This document shows, in pieces, positions 1-6,723 of a DNA stretch of 19,514 nt. Made by a program: the position numbers and the translations under genes. The notes under the pieces were generated by a model. The model ran no database searches. It had not been told where the DNA came from and saw only the letters and a list, made by a program, of their open reading frames with translations. How positions within the stretch are numbered: position 1 is the first letter of the stretch; every line of letters begins with the position of its first letter. The stretch is from Clostridiaceae bacterium (GTDB taxonomy: Bacteria; Bacillota; Clostridia; Oscillospirales; Acutalibacteraceae), in the NCBI GenBank assembly GCA_016297555.1, contig JAEDGK010000029.1, forward strand, positions 1-19,514. Direction: 5' to 3'.

Positions 1-4
1 CGCC

Positions 5-33
5 TTGACAATGTGATATTTGCAATATATAAA
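5..33 (+). promoter_or_regulatory. Possible sigma-A promoter reading antisense to the GH2 gene
   Basis: TTGACA at 5-10, a 17-nt spacer and TATAAA at 28-33 match the sigma-A consensus closely. Transcription would begin near position 40 and run rightwards through the terminator stem of the sugar operon into the 3' end of the GH2 gene as antisense RNA. No plus-strand gene starts behind it, so it may be a chance match in AT-rich DNA. Confidence 0.3.
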
Positions 34-40
34 GCAGTAA

Positions 41-75
41 AATCGGGACCCTCGGCTAAGCCGAAGGTCCCGATT
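41..75 (-). terminator. Intrinsic terminator of the ROK-SIS-GH2 operon
   Basis: Read on the minus strand, AATCGGGACC (75-66) pairs with GGTCCCGATT (50-41), enclosing an inner CGGC/GCCG pair with a 3-nt loop. On this strand the stem is continuous for 16 bp with one G-U pair, and it ends in a TTTT tract. It lies 20 nt past the GH2 stop codon. Confidence 0.85.
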
Positions 76-94
76 ATTAACTCTGCATATCAAA

Positions 95-1801
95 TCAATC
101 TTCTATTGCCGCTTTGCGGGAATTGATTTTTTTGAAAATTTCGGGGTCAAATTTGGGTGTGCGGTCATAGTAATATAATCCGTTCTGCTCCTGCTCGATA
201 TCGTAAAGCTGGGTGTAGCACAAGCCAAACATCTTGTCATTATCAAGCAGAGCGTCGGTCAGACCCTTATATCTCTCGATAAATTCTTCCTCGGTTTTCG
301 GCGCGTTGCCGTAGCCCCAAGCGTCGCCCCTGTCGCCCGCAGACCACTGAATTCCGCCGTATTCGCTGACAAAGGTTGCCTCGCCGTTATAGTGCTGCTT
401 ATTTCTGTGATTATCGAAAAGCTCTCCGGTTTCCGTCAGCTTATCGTAATGTGCTTTAAAAACGGTATAATCCTGCTCGTAATCGTGAACATCGAAGATA
501 TCGGTTTCAACATGGAAATTACCGCTTGTGTCAATGCAGGGGCGGGTTTCGTCAAGCTGCTTTGTAACTCTGTAAACCATTCGCAGCAGCTCGTCCTCCT
601 GCTTTCTGCCGTTAATATCCCAAGTCTCATTGAACGGGCACCAGCCGACAATGGCGGGATGGTTAAAATCTCTTGCAACAGCCTCGCACCACTCGGGCAG
701 GAAAGCCGAAAGGGCGTCGGTTCTTGAATGGTCAAGCCCCCAGTTCGGAAATTCTCCCCAAACAATATAGCCCATTTTGTCGCAATGATAAAGGAATCTC
801 GGCTCGAAAACCTTTTGATGAAGCCTTGCGCCGTTAAAGCCGACGGCAAGAGAAAGCTCGATATCCTTTACCAAGTCCGCCTCGGTCGGAGCGGTGTAAA
901 TTCCGTCGGGATAAAAGCCCTGGTCAAGCACAAGTCTCTGGAAAACGGATTTGCCGTTGATGAGGAACTTAAAGCCGTCAAGCTTAACGCCGCGAAGTCC
1001 GAAATAGCTCTTTACTTCATCTTCGCCGAATGTCAGCTTCAAATCATAAAGTCTGCCGCAGCCGACCTCCCACAGATGTTTTTCGGAAAGGACGATTTCT
1101 CCGTTGACCGTGCCGCAGGCTTTCTTTTCAAACGAACCGACGGCTCTGCCCTCATAAAAAGCCTCCGCTTTAAAGCTGCCGCAGCCCTCAACAACTGCCG
1201 AAACGGAAAGAGTTCCGTTGACATAATCGGGATAAAGCTTAAAGCTTTTAATATGTTTTTCGGGAACAAATTCAAGCCAAACCGTCTGCCAAATGCCCGT
1301 TGTTCTTGTGTAATCACAGGCGTGAGATTTAAGTTCCTCGCTCTGCTTTCCTCTCGGAACAAGAGGATTTCTTACATCGTCAACAGCGTTAACAACAACG
1401 GTGTTTTCGCCCTCGGTCAGATAATCGGTTATGTCAAACTGAAAAGAGGTGTAGCCTCCTTTATGATAACCCGCCTTCTTTGCGTTAACGAAAAGATATG
1501 CTTCATGGTCAACGGCTCCGAAATGAATCAAAACTCTGCCCTTTAACTGCTCGGCAGTGATGTTTATCTTCTTTCTGTACCATACGGCGGGAATGAAATC
1601 CTTGTGTTCAATTCCCGACAGCTTGCTCTCGGGGCAGAACGGAACGATGATTTTTTTGCTCCATTCCTCTTTTTTCTCGAAGCCCGCTTCTCTGCCGCTG
1701 TTGCCGAAATCAAACTCAAAATCCCATTCTCCGTTAAGATTGAGCCAATCGGCTCTCTCAAACTGGGGATTGGGATGCTCGCATCTGGGTATGTTACTCA
1801 T
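95..1801 (-). CDS. Glycoside hydrolase family 2 protein (beta-galactosidase/beta-glucuronidase-like)
   Basis: A 568-aa retaining exo-glycosidase of family GH2 with no signal peptide, so probably cytoplasmic. The three expected parts are visible: an N-terminal jelly-roll sugar-binding domain (about 15-180, with WYRKK at 74-78), an Ig-like middle domain (about 182-270) and a TIM barrel (about 275-560). The likely acid/base is E392 in FNETWD and the nucleophile E480 in SEYGG. The length fits the short beta-glucuronidase-like GH2 group, not the roughly 1000-aa LacZ type. The start is preceded by AAGGAG at 10 nt spacing. It is the last gene of an operon with an SIS isomerase and a ROK kinase, 24 nt after the isomerase, suggesting it releases a sugar that these two process. 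The substrate (galactoside, glucuronide or mannoside) cannot be read from sequence. Confidence 0.92.
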   Translation of the reverse strand: MSNIPRCEHPNPQFERADWLNLNGEWDFEFDFGNSGREAGFEKKEEWSKKIIVPFCPESKLSGIEHKDFIPAVWYRKKINITAEQLKGRVLIHFGAVDHEAYLFVNAKKAGYHKGGYTSFQFDITDYLTEGENTVVVNAVDDVRNPLVPRGKQSEELKSHACDYTRTTGIWQTVWLEFVPEKHIKSFKLYPDYVNGTLSVSAVVEGCGSFKAEAFYEGRAVGSFEKKACGTVNGEIVLSEKHLWEVGCGRLYDLKLTFGEDEVKSYFGLRGVKLDGFKFLINGKSVFQRLVLDQGFYPDGIYTAPTEADLVKDIELSLAVGFNGARLHQKVFEPRFLYHCDKMGYIVWGEFPNWGLDHSRTDALSAFLPEWCEAVARDFNHPAIVGWCPFNETWDINGRKQEDELLRMVYRVTKQLDETRPCIDTSGNFHVETDIFDVHDYEQDYTVFKAHYDKLTETGELFDNHRNKQHYNGEATFVSEYGGIQWSAGDRGDAWGYGNAPKTEEEFIERYKGLTDALLDNDKMFGLCYTQLYDIEQEQNGLYYYDRTPKFDPEIFKKINSRKAAIED

Positions 1802-1825
1802 ATTTCTTTTTCTCCTTAAAAAATG

Positions 1826-2446
1826 TTAAATTTTAAAAAATCTGCTTTCAAGCATCGCCGCAAGGCAATGATATACAGGCAGAGTTAATTCCTGAATTTT
1901 GAATGTTTCGCTTTCGGGCAGCCTTATGCAGACGGTTGACAGCTCCGAAAGCGGACTTTCCTTTTCGCCCGTAACCGAAACCGTCTTTATACCCGCCGCC
2001 TTTGCCGCCTTTGCCGCATAGACAACATTTTGCGAAAATCCCGAGGTGCTCAAACACAGCAGAGCGTCCTCTTTTTTTGCGTATGCGTAAACCTGCTGAG
2101 CAAAAACAAGGCTCGGAACGGCGTCGTTTTCAAAAGCCGTCATCAGCGCCGAATGAGCGCATAGTGAAACCGCAGGCAAACCCTTTTGCAGATTGTCCGC
2201 GGCAAAATCATCGCCGAAAGCCGCCTTTTCTTCCGCAGAAAGCGGTCTTTTTTTCAAAAAGCCTTTCATAAGCTCGCCCACAAAATGGTCGCAGTCCGCC
2301 GCGCTGCCGCCGTTGCCGCAGCAGAGCAGCTTTCCTCCGCTCAAAAAGCAGTTTTCAAAAATATCATAAGCTCCGATTATCTCGCTTTCGCATTTCAGAA
2401 GCGCGGGATATCGCTCAAAAAGCTCTTTTAAAATATCAGAATTCAT
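1826..2446 (-). CDS. SIS-domain phosphosugar isomerase, GmhA-like
   Basis: A 206-aa cytoplasmic SIS-fold protein that resembles D-sedoheptulose-7-phosphate isomerase (GmhA). The phosphosugar-binding loop CGNGGSAADCDHF lies at 43-55, the second SIS motif STSGFSQNV at 133-141, and the C-terminal IQEL...H segment (184-193) corresponds to the GmhA helix that carries a catalytic histidine. E58 aligns with the GmhA catalytic glutamate. About 20 extra residues (64-90) sit after the binding loop compared with E. coli GmhA. The ATG overlaps the kinase stop codon (ATGA), with GGAGGGAG upstream, so the two are translationally coupled. No heptose pathway genes are near; next to a ROK kinase and a glycosidase it may instead isomerise a phosphorylated hexose. 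The family assignment is firm and the substrate is open. Confidence 0.85.
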   Translation of the reverse strand: MNSDILKELFERYPALLKCESEIIGAYDIFENCFLSGGKLLCCGNGGSAADCDHFVGELMKGFLKKRPLSAEEKAAFGDDFAADNLQKGLPAVSLCAHSALMTAFENDAVPSLVFAQQVYAYAKKEDALLCLSTSGFSQNVVYAAKAAKAAGIKTVSVTGEKESPLSELSTVCIRLPESETFKIQELTLPVYHCLAAMLESRFFKI

Positions 2447-3399
2447 TTTTCTCCCTCCGCAAAATCTTTTGCAACTCCGAGGGCGGCAAAATCTCCGATT
2501 TCATCGCCGAGCATTGCGGGAACAACCTCACAGCACTGAGCGGAAACCGAAAGCGCCTCTTTTTTGATTGCTTCGTTCATACTCTCGATAAGCAGATGAC
2601 CCGAGCGCTGAAAAATGCTGCCGATAACTATTTTTTCGGGATTGAGAATATCAATTAAAATCGAAATTCCCTGCCCGAGCTTTTCTCCGCAGCGGCGGTA
2701 AATTGCGTTTGCAAGCTTATCGCCCGCATCTGCCGCCTGCGCTATCGTTTTTGCCGTAACGTCATCACGCGGAATTATGGTTGAGCCGTTATAAATCGAA
2801 AGCATTTTTTTGCCCATTGCGGCTATACCCGCTCCGCTGCAAAAGCCCTCAAACGAGCCCGCTTTGCCGTAAGCCACGGGACCGTCGGCATCAAGCCTGA
2901 TGTGACCCACCTCGCCTGCCGTGCCGCTCGTGCCCGAATAGAGCCTGCCGTCTATTATAAGACCTGCGCCCATTCCCGTTCCGAAGGTCAGAAAAACCAT
3001 ATTTCTGCATCCCTTACCCGCGCCGAATTTCCACTCGGCAAGCGCACAGGCGTCGGCATCGTTTCTGACCTTGCAGGGAATACCAAGCTCTGATTTTACA
3101 ATATCCGCAAGAGGCACATTATCCCAATCGGGGAGATTAGGCGGGCGCATAATTATGCCCGTATCGCTGTTGAGCGGACCTCCGCAGCTTACGCCGCAGG
3201 CAATAACCTCGCAGGGAGAAACGCCGTTTCTTGACAGCAAAGCCTTTGCAGAAAAAATCAGCTCTCCGACAACCTTTTCCCAACCTCTGCCCGCCAAGGT
3301 ATCAAATCTGATTTTATCCTTGACCGAGGAAGCGCTTTTTTCGCTGAGAACAACGGCGCATTTTGTGCCGCCTATATCCATTCCGAGATAATATTTAAT
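2443..3399 (-). CDS. ROK-family sugar kinase
   Basis: A cytoplasmic ATP-dependent sugar kinase of the ROK family, about 318 aa from the start proposed here. Visible features are the phosphate-1 loop DIGGTK (8-13), the catalytic aspartate in RNDADA (D114), the GTGMGAG phosphate-2 loop (140-146) and EVGH (163-166). The zinc-binding CXCGXXGCXE cluster common in ROK proteins is absent: the segment reads GPVAYGKAGSFEGFCSG, so this is a zinc-less member. The longest frame opens with GTG at 3438, but that codon lies on the -10 box of the operon promoter and cannot be in the mRNA. AAAGGGG (3415-3409) sits 9 nt before an ATT codon at 3399 that would begin MKYYLGMDIGGTK, the family-typical N-terminus. 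TTG at 3408 and ATG at 3381 are alternatives. First gene of the operon; the SIS gene overlaps its stop. Confidence 0.88.
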   Translation of the reverse strand: MKYYLGMDIGGTKCAVVLSEKSASSVKDKIRFDTLAGRGWEKVVGELIFSAKALLSRNGVSPCEVIACGVSCGGPLNSDTGIIMRPPNLPDWDNVPLADIVKSELGIPCKVRNDADACALAEWKFGAGKGCRNMVFLTFGTGMGAGLIIDGRLYSGTSGTAGEVGHIRLDADGPVAYGKAGSFEGFCSGAGIAAMGKKMLSIYNGSTIIPRDDVTAKTIAQAADAGDKLANAIYRRCGEKLGQGISILIDILNPEKIVIGSIFQRSGHLLIESMNEAIKKEALSVSAQCCEVVPAMLGDEIGDFAALGVAKDFAEGEK

Positions 3400-3429
3400 A
3401 AAAATCAACCCCTTTGGAATGATAATGAA

Positions 3430-3458
3430 AGTATACACACATTCCGTTATTAAGTCAA
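3430..3458 (-). promoter_or_regulatory. Sigma-A promoter of the ROK-SIS-GH2 operon
   Basis: On the minus strand TTGACT (3458-3453), a 17-nt spacer and TATACT (3435-3430) form a near-consensus promoter. The transcript should start near 3423, only about 8 nt before the AAAGGGG ribosome binding site of the kinase gene. This rules out the GTG at 3438 as a start codon. Confidence 0.8.
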
Positions 3459-3467
3459 CAATAAATA

Positions 3468-3495
3468 TTGGCGGTATTTCGGAGAAAAATATAAC
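3468..3495 (+). promoter_or_regulatory. Probable promoter of the DUF421-DUF4363 operon
   Basis: TTGGCG (3468-3473), a 16-nt spacer and TATAAC (3490-3495) lie upstream of the DUF421 gene. It is a weaker match than the divergent minus-strand promoter, whose -35 box ends only 9 bp away, so the two back-to-back promoters may influence each other. Confidence 0.5.
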
Positions 3496-3524
3496 GGAAA
3501 CGGCAAAAGAAAGGAATGAGCCGA

Positions 3525-4202
3525 TTGGCAGTAACTCTTATCAGAGCATCCGTGCTTTATGCGATTATTATTTTTCTTATTCGGCTGATGGGCAAAAGGC
3601 AGATAGGCGAGCTTCAGCCCTCAGAGCTTGTTATAACCATACTGATTTCCGAGATAGCGTCAATACCGATGCAGGATAACACCATACCGATTATGAATTC
3701 GATAGTTGCGCTTTTTGTGCTTGTTGCCTATGAAATTCTCACCTCGGCGGCAGGGCTTAAAAGCTATAAGCTGCGCGCTTTTATGCAGGGGCATCCCGTA
3801 ATAGTCATTCGTGACGGAAAGATTGATTTAAAAGCGCTCAAAAAACTTCGTATGACGGTTAACGACCTTGTTACGGCGCTCAGGCAAAAGGATGTTTTTG
3901 AGATTTCACAGGTATCTTACGCAATATTTGAAACCAACGGAAAAATCAGCGTTCTTCTTAAACCCGAATACAGAAACACCACCGCGTCCGATCTTGACCT
4001 TCACCCGCGTGACGGCGGAATGCCCTTTGCCGTTATCTGCGACGGGAAGATAATTGAGGACACAGCCGATGAAGCGGGAATTGACGCTTCAGCGATTAAA
4101 AAGCTCGTTCTTTCAAGTAAAATACCGATGAAAGAGATAATCATTATGACCGTCAACGCCGACGGAGCTTCATATATAGCAAAAAAGGAGACAGATGATT
4201 GA
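3525..4202 (+). CDS. DUF421 (YetF/YcaP-family) membrane protein
   Basis: An inner-membrane protein of about 225 aa of the DUF421 family (YetF, YcaP). It has three N-terminal membrane segments (about 4-21, 34-50, 57-74), the family hallmark RLMGKRQIGELQPSELV straight after the first segment, and a soluble alpha/beta C-terminal half (about 88-205) with the HPVIVIRDGKID strand characteristic of these proteins. The biochemical role of the family is not settled; relatives are linked to sporulation and cell-envelope or stress functions. ATG at 3516 abuts the AAGGA sequence with no spacer; TTG at 3525 is 9 nt away and gives a normal N-terminus, so TTG is preferred. Its stop overlaps the next gene's TTG start by four bases, a coupling typical of DUF421-DUF4363 pairs in Clostridia. 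Confidence 0.85.
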   Translation: MAVTLIRASVLYAIIIFLIRLMGKRQIGELQPSELVITILISEIASIPMQDNTIPIMNSIVALFVLVAYEILTSAAGLKSYKLRAFMQGHPVIVIRDGKIDLKALKKLRMTVNDLVTALRQKDVFEISQVSYAIFETNGKISVLLKPEYRNTTASDLDLHPRDGGMPFAVICDGKIIEDTADEAGIDASAIKKLVLSSKIPMKEIIIMTVNADGASYIAKKETDD

Positions 4203-4579
4203 AAAGAGTTGCCGCCGCACTTTTGCTCCTTGCGAGCGCTATTGCCGTTGCCGCCTGGTCGGGATATGTTTTCCGCAAGGAGATGGACAAGCTTTCGGCA
4301 TCTCTTAATGAGCTGGTTGACTGCTCGGAAACCTGCTCCGACGCCGAGCTTGCCGAAAAAACCGATATGCTTCTGTCTCAGTGGAGCAGCTCTTCCCGCC
4401 TGCTTCATTCTCTTGTAATTCACGAGGGAATGGATGAATTGGAGCTGAATATAACCGCTCTGCCTTTGATAATCGAGCACTCGGAAAGAGAAGAGTTCCG
4501 CTTGAAATGCATAGAGGCAATAAATCAGATTCAAAGCCTCACGCTCGCCGAAAAACTGAGCCTTGAAAATATTTTATAG
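4199..4579 (+). CDS. DUF4363-like protein with N-terminal membrane anchor
   Basis: A 126-aa protein with one N-terminal hydrophobic segment (about 4-20) and a mostly helical, acidic remainder. The initiation codon is TTG, with AAGGAG (4185-4190) 8 nt upstream inside the DUF421 gene and a 4-nt overlap with its stop. Gene order, size and architecture match the DUF4363 family, which is repeatedly found directly downstream of DUF421 genes in Clostridia; that association is recalled knowledge, not shown by sequence here. The helical tail probably faces outside and may act with the DUF421 protein at the membrane. No catalytic motif is visible. No hairpin-plus-T terminator follows; only an AT-rich inverted repeat, CAAATT/AATTTG (4583-4600), lies between it and the next promoter. 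Confidence 0.75.
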   Translation: MKRVAAALLLLASAIAVAAWSGYVFRKEMDKLSASLNELVDCSETCSDAELAEKTDMLLSQWSSSSRLLHSLVIHEGMDELELNITALPLIIEHSEREEFRLKCIEAINQIQSLTLAEKLSLENIL

Positions 4580-4629
4580 CTTCAAATTATGTACAATTTG
4601 TAAAATCCGTTCCGCAAGCCCCGGGACTA

Positions 4630-4658
4630 TTGTGTTTTATAAAGAAAAGTGGTAGAAT
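4630..4658 (+). promoter_or_regulatory. Probable promoter of the NfeD-SPFH operon
   Basis: TTGTGT (4630-4635), a 17-nt spacer and TAGAAT (4653-4658) give a reasonable sigma-A match and would leave a leader of about 90 nt before the NfeD-like gene. The inverted repeat at 4583-4600 lies 30 bp upstream and could be an operator. Confidence 0.55.
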
Positions 4659-4752
4659 ATATTCAGCTCAGATCCGGGCAAAAATGGTTTTCGAGCCGCA
4701 TATTTTTAAAGGTCGGCGGTTTTGAAAATCGAAGTGAAGAGGAGGAGAATTT

Positions 4753-5193
4753 ATGGAATACGCTATGCTGATTTTCTGGATTGTTCTGCTCGTTGTGCTT
4801 ATCATTGTCGAGGCCGCCACGGCTCAACTCGTTACGATTTGGTTTGCCGCAGGCGCCGCCGCCGCAATCATCGCCGAGCGATGTCACGCGCCGCAATGGC
4901 TGCAATGGATAGTTTTCCTTGCGGTTTCGGTTATCTCGCTGATTGCCACGCGCCCCCTCGTCAGAAAAGCAACGCAAAAAACAATGCAGCCTACCAATGC
5001 TGACCGATGTATAGGTCAGACTGCGGTAGTCATCGAGGATATCAACAATATCGAGGGCAAGGGTCAGGTTCATGTTAACGGTATAACATGGACCGCACGC
5101 TCAGCCGACGGAACGGTCTTTAAAAAGGACGATCTCGTGACCGTTGAAAAAATCGACGGCGTAAAGCTTATTGTCAGAGCAGAAAACAAATAA
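4753..5193 (+). CDS. NfeD-like membrane protein (short NfeD1b type)
   Basis: A 146-aa membrane protein of the NfeD family, the short form without the protease domain. Three hydrophobic segments (about 5-24, 26-42, 49-66) precede a C-terminal OB-fold domain (about 84-146) with the family-typical GQTAVVIEDI start and GKGQVHVNGITWTARS strands. Short NfeD proteins are partners of SPFH/stomatin-like proteins; their OB domain is thought to dock on, and cap, the SPFH assembly. Here the SPFH gene follows by 55 nt, the canonical arrangement. A strong AGGAGGAG precedes the ATG. A 6-bp hairpin (TGCCGT/ACGGCA, 5210-5227) lies between the two genes, without a T-tract, so it is not a terminator; it may stabilise the mRNA end or shift expression toward the second gene. 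Confidence 0.9.
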   Translation: MEYAMLIFWIVLLVVLIIVEAATAQLVTIWFAAGAAAAIIAERCHAPQWLQWIVFLAVSVISLIATRPLVRKATQKTMQPTNADRCIGQTAVVIEDINNIEGKGQVHVNGITWTARSADGTVFKKDDLVTVEKIDGVKLIVRAENK

Positions 5194-5248
5194 TCAATAT
5201 AAACCAACCTGCCGTTTAAACACGGCAAAGAATTAAGGAGGAAGAAAC

Positions 5249-6181
5249 ATGGATTTCATAGGCGGATTGATTTTAATACTTTTAGCGGTTTTTCTCATCG
5301 CGGTTGTTATTCTCAACATCAAAATTGTTCCTCAGTCAAAGGCATATGTTATTGAAAGACTCGGAACATACAGCACCACCTGGCAGACGGGCTTCCACAT
5401 CAAAATTCCCTTTATTGAGAGAATTTCAAAGCAGGTTTCCCTCAAGGAACAGATTGTCGATTTCCCGCCCCAGCCCGTTATCACAAAAGATAATGTTACA
5501 ATGCAGATAGACACGGTCGTTTTCTTCCAGATTACCGACCCGAAGCTCTTTGCCTACGGCGTTGAAAGACCCATTTCGGCTATTGAAAATCTGACCGCAA
5601 CAACGCTCAGAAACATCATCGGCGAAATGGAGCTTGACCACACGCTCACCTCAAGAGATGTTATCAATGCAAAAATCAGAGGAATTCTTGACGAAGCGAC
5701 CGACCCGTGGGGCATAAAGGTCAACAGAGTTGAGCTTAAAAACATTCTGCCGCCCAAGGAAATTCAGGACGCGATGGAGAAGCAGATGAAAGCCGAGCGT
5801 CAGCGCCGTGAAGCAATCCTCACCGCAGAGGGCGAAAAGGCAAGTAAAATCCTCGTTGCCGAGGGTCTTAAAGAAAGCCAGATTCTCGCCGCGGAAGCTG
5901 AAAAGCAGAGTGCAATCCTCGCCGCAGAAGCCGTTAAGGAAGCAAAAATCAGAGAGGCAGAGGGCGAAGCGGAAGCTATTCTTAAAGTTGAGCAGGCAAG
6001 AGCGAAAGCCATTGAGCTTATCAACGAAGCCGCTCCCGGCAAAGGATATCTGACCATCAAGAGCCTTGAAGCTTTTGAAACAGCGGCAGACGGCAAAGCG
6101 ACCAAGCTCATCATTCCGAGCGACCTGCAGGGCATTGCAGGTCTTGCGGCAAGCGCCAAGGAGATTTTATCGGATAAATAA
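5249..6181 (+). CDS. SPFH/band-7 protein (stomatin-like slipin, QmcA family)
   Basis: A 310-aa membrane-anchored SPFH protein. A single N-terminal membrane segment (about 4-24) is followed by the band-7 domain (about 25-175, including VPQSKAYVIERLGTY at 27-41 and ILPPKEIQDAMEKQMKAE at 166-183) and a long charged helix (about 176-262). The helix contains about five 11-residue repeats of the type ILxAEGxKxSx (190-243). The C-terminal part is alanine- and glycine-rich. Family members form large oligomeric cages at the membrane and organise microdomains or regulate membrane proteases. It is paired with the NfeD-like gene upstream, has AAGGAGGA before its ATG and is closed by a strong terminator 13 nt after its stop. 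Assignment is firm; client proteins are unknown. Confidence 0.93.
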   Translation: MDFIGGLILILLAVFLIAVVILNIKIVPQSKAYVIERLGTYSTTWQTGFHIKIPFIERISKQVSLKEQIVDFPPQPVITKDNVTMQIDTVVFFQITDPKLFAYGVERPISAIENLTATTLRNIIGEMELDHTLTSRDVINAKIRGILDEATDPWGIKVNRVELKNILPPKEIQDAMEKQMKAERQRREAILTAEGEKASKILVAEGLKESQILAAEAEKQSAILAAEAVKEAKIREAEGEAEAILKVEQARAKAIELINEAAPGKGYLTIKSLEAFETAADGKATKLIIPSDLQGIAGLAASAKEILSDK

Positions 6182-6193
6182 GCATAATCACGG

Positions 6194-6220
6194 CGGGCAG
6201 TCTTTTGACTGCCCGTTTTT
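6194..6220 (+). terminator. Intrinsic terminator of the NfeD-SPFH operon
   Basis: CGGGCAGTC (6194-6202), loop TTTT, GACTGCCCG (6207-6215), then five T residues. The perfect 9-bp stem directly follows the SPFH stop codon. Confidence 0.93.
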
Positions 6221-6239
6221 CTGCCCGTAAAACTCTGAT

Positions 6240-6640
6240 TGCTCCACGGAAAGCTGAGGAATCGTCCCCTACGAATTACGCCGAAAGCTCACGGTAAAAT
6301 TAGCCTCCTTTGGCAAAGGAGGTGGCACGGCGAAGCCGTGACGGAGGATTGGAAATTAAAAACAATCATTTTTTCGGCGGGAGCAAGCCCCCGCCCTACG
6401 CTGAGGGTGTTATTGATTATCGGATTTCGAGCAACCGCGCGGGGTCGCCGTGATTGGGACGATGAGGGCATCGTCCCCTACTAATTTCGCCATGAAATTC
6501 TGTTCTTTCACGGACAGCCGCAAGGGCTGTCCCTACGAATTTTCAACGCAAAAAATATAATTGGGTACGGGCGCAGCCCGTCATTAATTCCGCATTACGC
6601 ATTACGCATTATACACTGCGCTTCGCTGTGTTTTACAAAA
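6240..6640. repeat. Non-coding cluster of palindromic modules and direct repeats
   Basis: No convincing gene lies between the SPFH terminator and the promoter at 6666. Instead this stretch is packed with short hairpins: 6304-6322 (9-bp arms), 6326-6340 (CACGGC/GCCGTG), 6376-6395 (GGCGGG/CCCGCC), 6456-6477 (GGGACGATG/CATCGTCCC), 6512-6532 (GGACAGCC/GGCTGTCC), 6567-6581 (ACGGGC/GCCCGT) and 6613-6631. The modules at 6376, 6456 and 6512 are each followed by CCCTACKMR-like sequence, mostly CCCTACGAATT. A 22-bp direct repeat occurs at 6261-6282 and 6470-6491 with 20 identities; the first copy lacks its left hairpin arm and looks decayed. GCATTAC is repeated nearly three times at 6592-6611. This looks like nested or decayed small interspersed elements of the REP/MITE kind. 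Confidence 0.7.
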
Positions 6641-6665
6641 AAATAAGGTTTTTTGACATTAAATA

Positions 6666-6694
6666 TTGAATTTCAAGCATATAGATGTTACAAT
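6666..6694 (+). promoter_or_regulatory. Sigma-A promoter of the enoate reductase-aconitase X operon
   Basis: TTGAAT (6666-6671), a 17-nt spacer and TACAAT (6689-6694) are well placed, giving a start near 6701 and a short leader before AGGAGGG at 6712. A TTGACA at 6653-6658 has no -10 box at a usual distance. The in-frame ATG at 6685 lies inside this promoter, which supports initiation at 6724. Confidence 0.65.
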
Positions 6695-6723
6695 TAATTG
6701 AAAAATATATCAGGAGGGATATA

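Noticed and set aside
728..1546. 272-aa plus-strand ORF opposite the GH2 gene
   Set aside because: It is a shadow of the GH2 coding frame; there is no ribosome binding site and the protein is low in recognisable motifs, while the minus strand carries full GH2 catalytic motifs.
4001..4534. 177-aa minus-strand ORF opposite DUF421/DUF4363
   Set aside because: Overlaps two well-supported genes in antisense and lacks a ribosome binding site or family motifs.
6239..6484. 81-aa plus-strand ORF within the palindromic region
   Set aside because: It is made of repeat modules (the hairpins at 6304 and 6326 lie inside it), has no ribosome binding site and no protein-like composition.
6592..6611. CRISPR-like array from the GCATTAC repeats
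   Set aside because: The units are 7 bp, adjacent and without spacers; no cas gene is present in the window.
6653..6685. TTGACA at 6653 as the -35 box with TATAGA at 6680, and ATG 6685 as the reductase start
   Set aside because: The spacer would be 21 nt; TTGAAT-N17-TACAAT (6666-6694) fits better and makes ATG 6685 part of the promoter.
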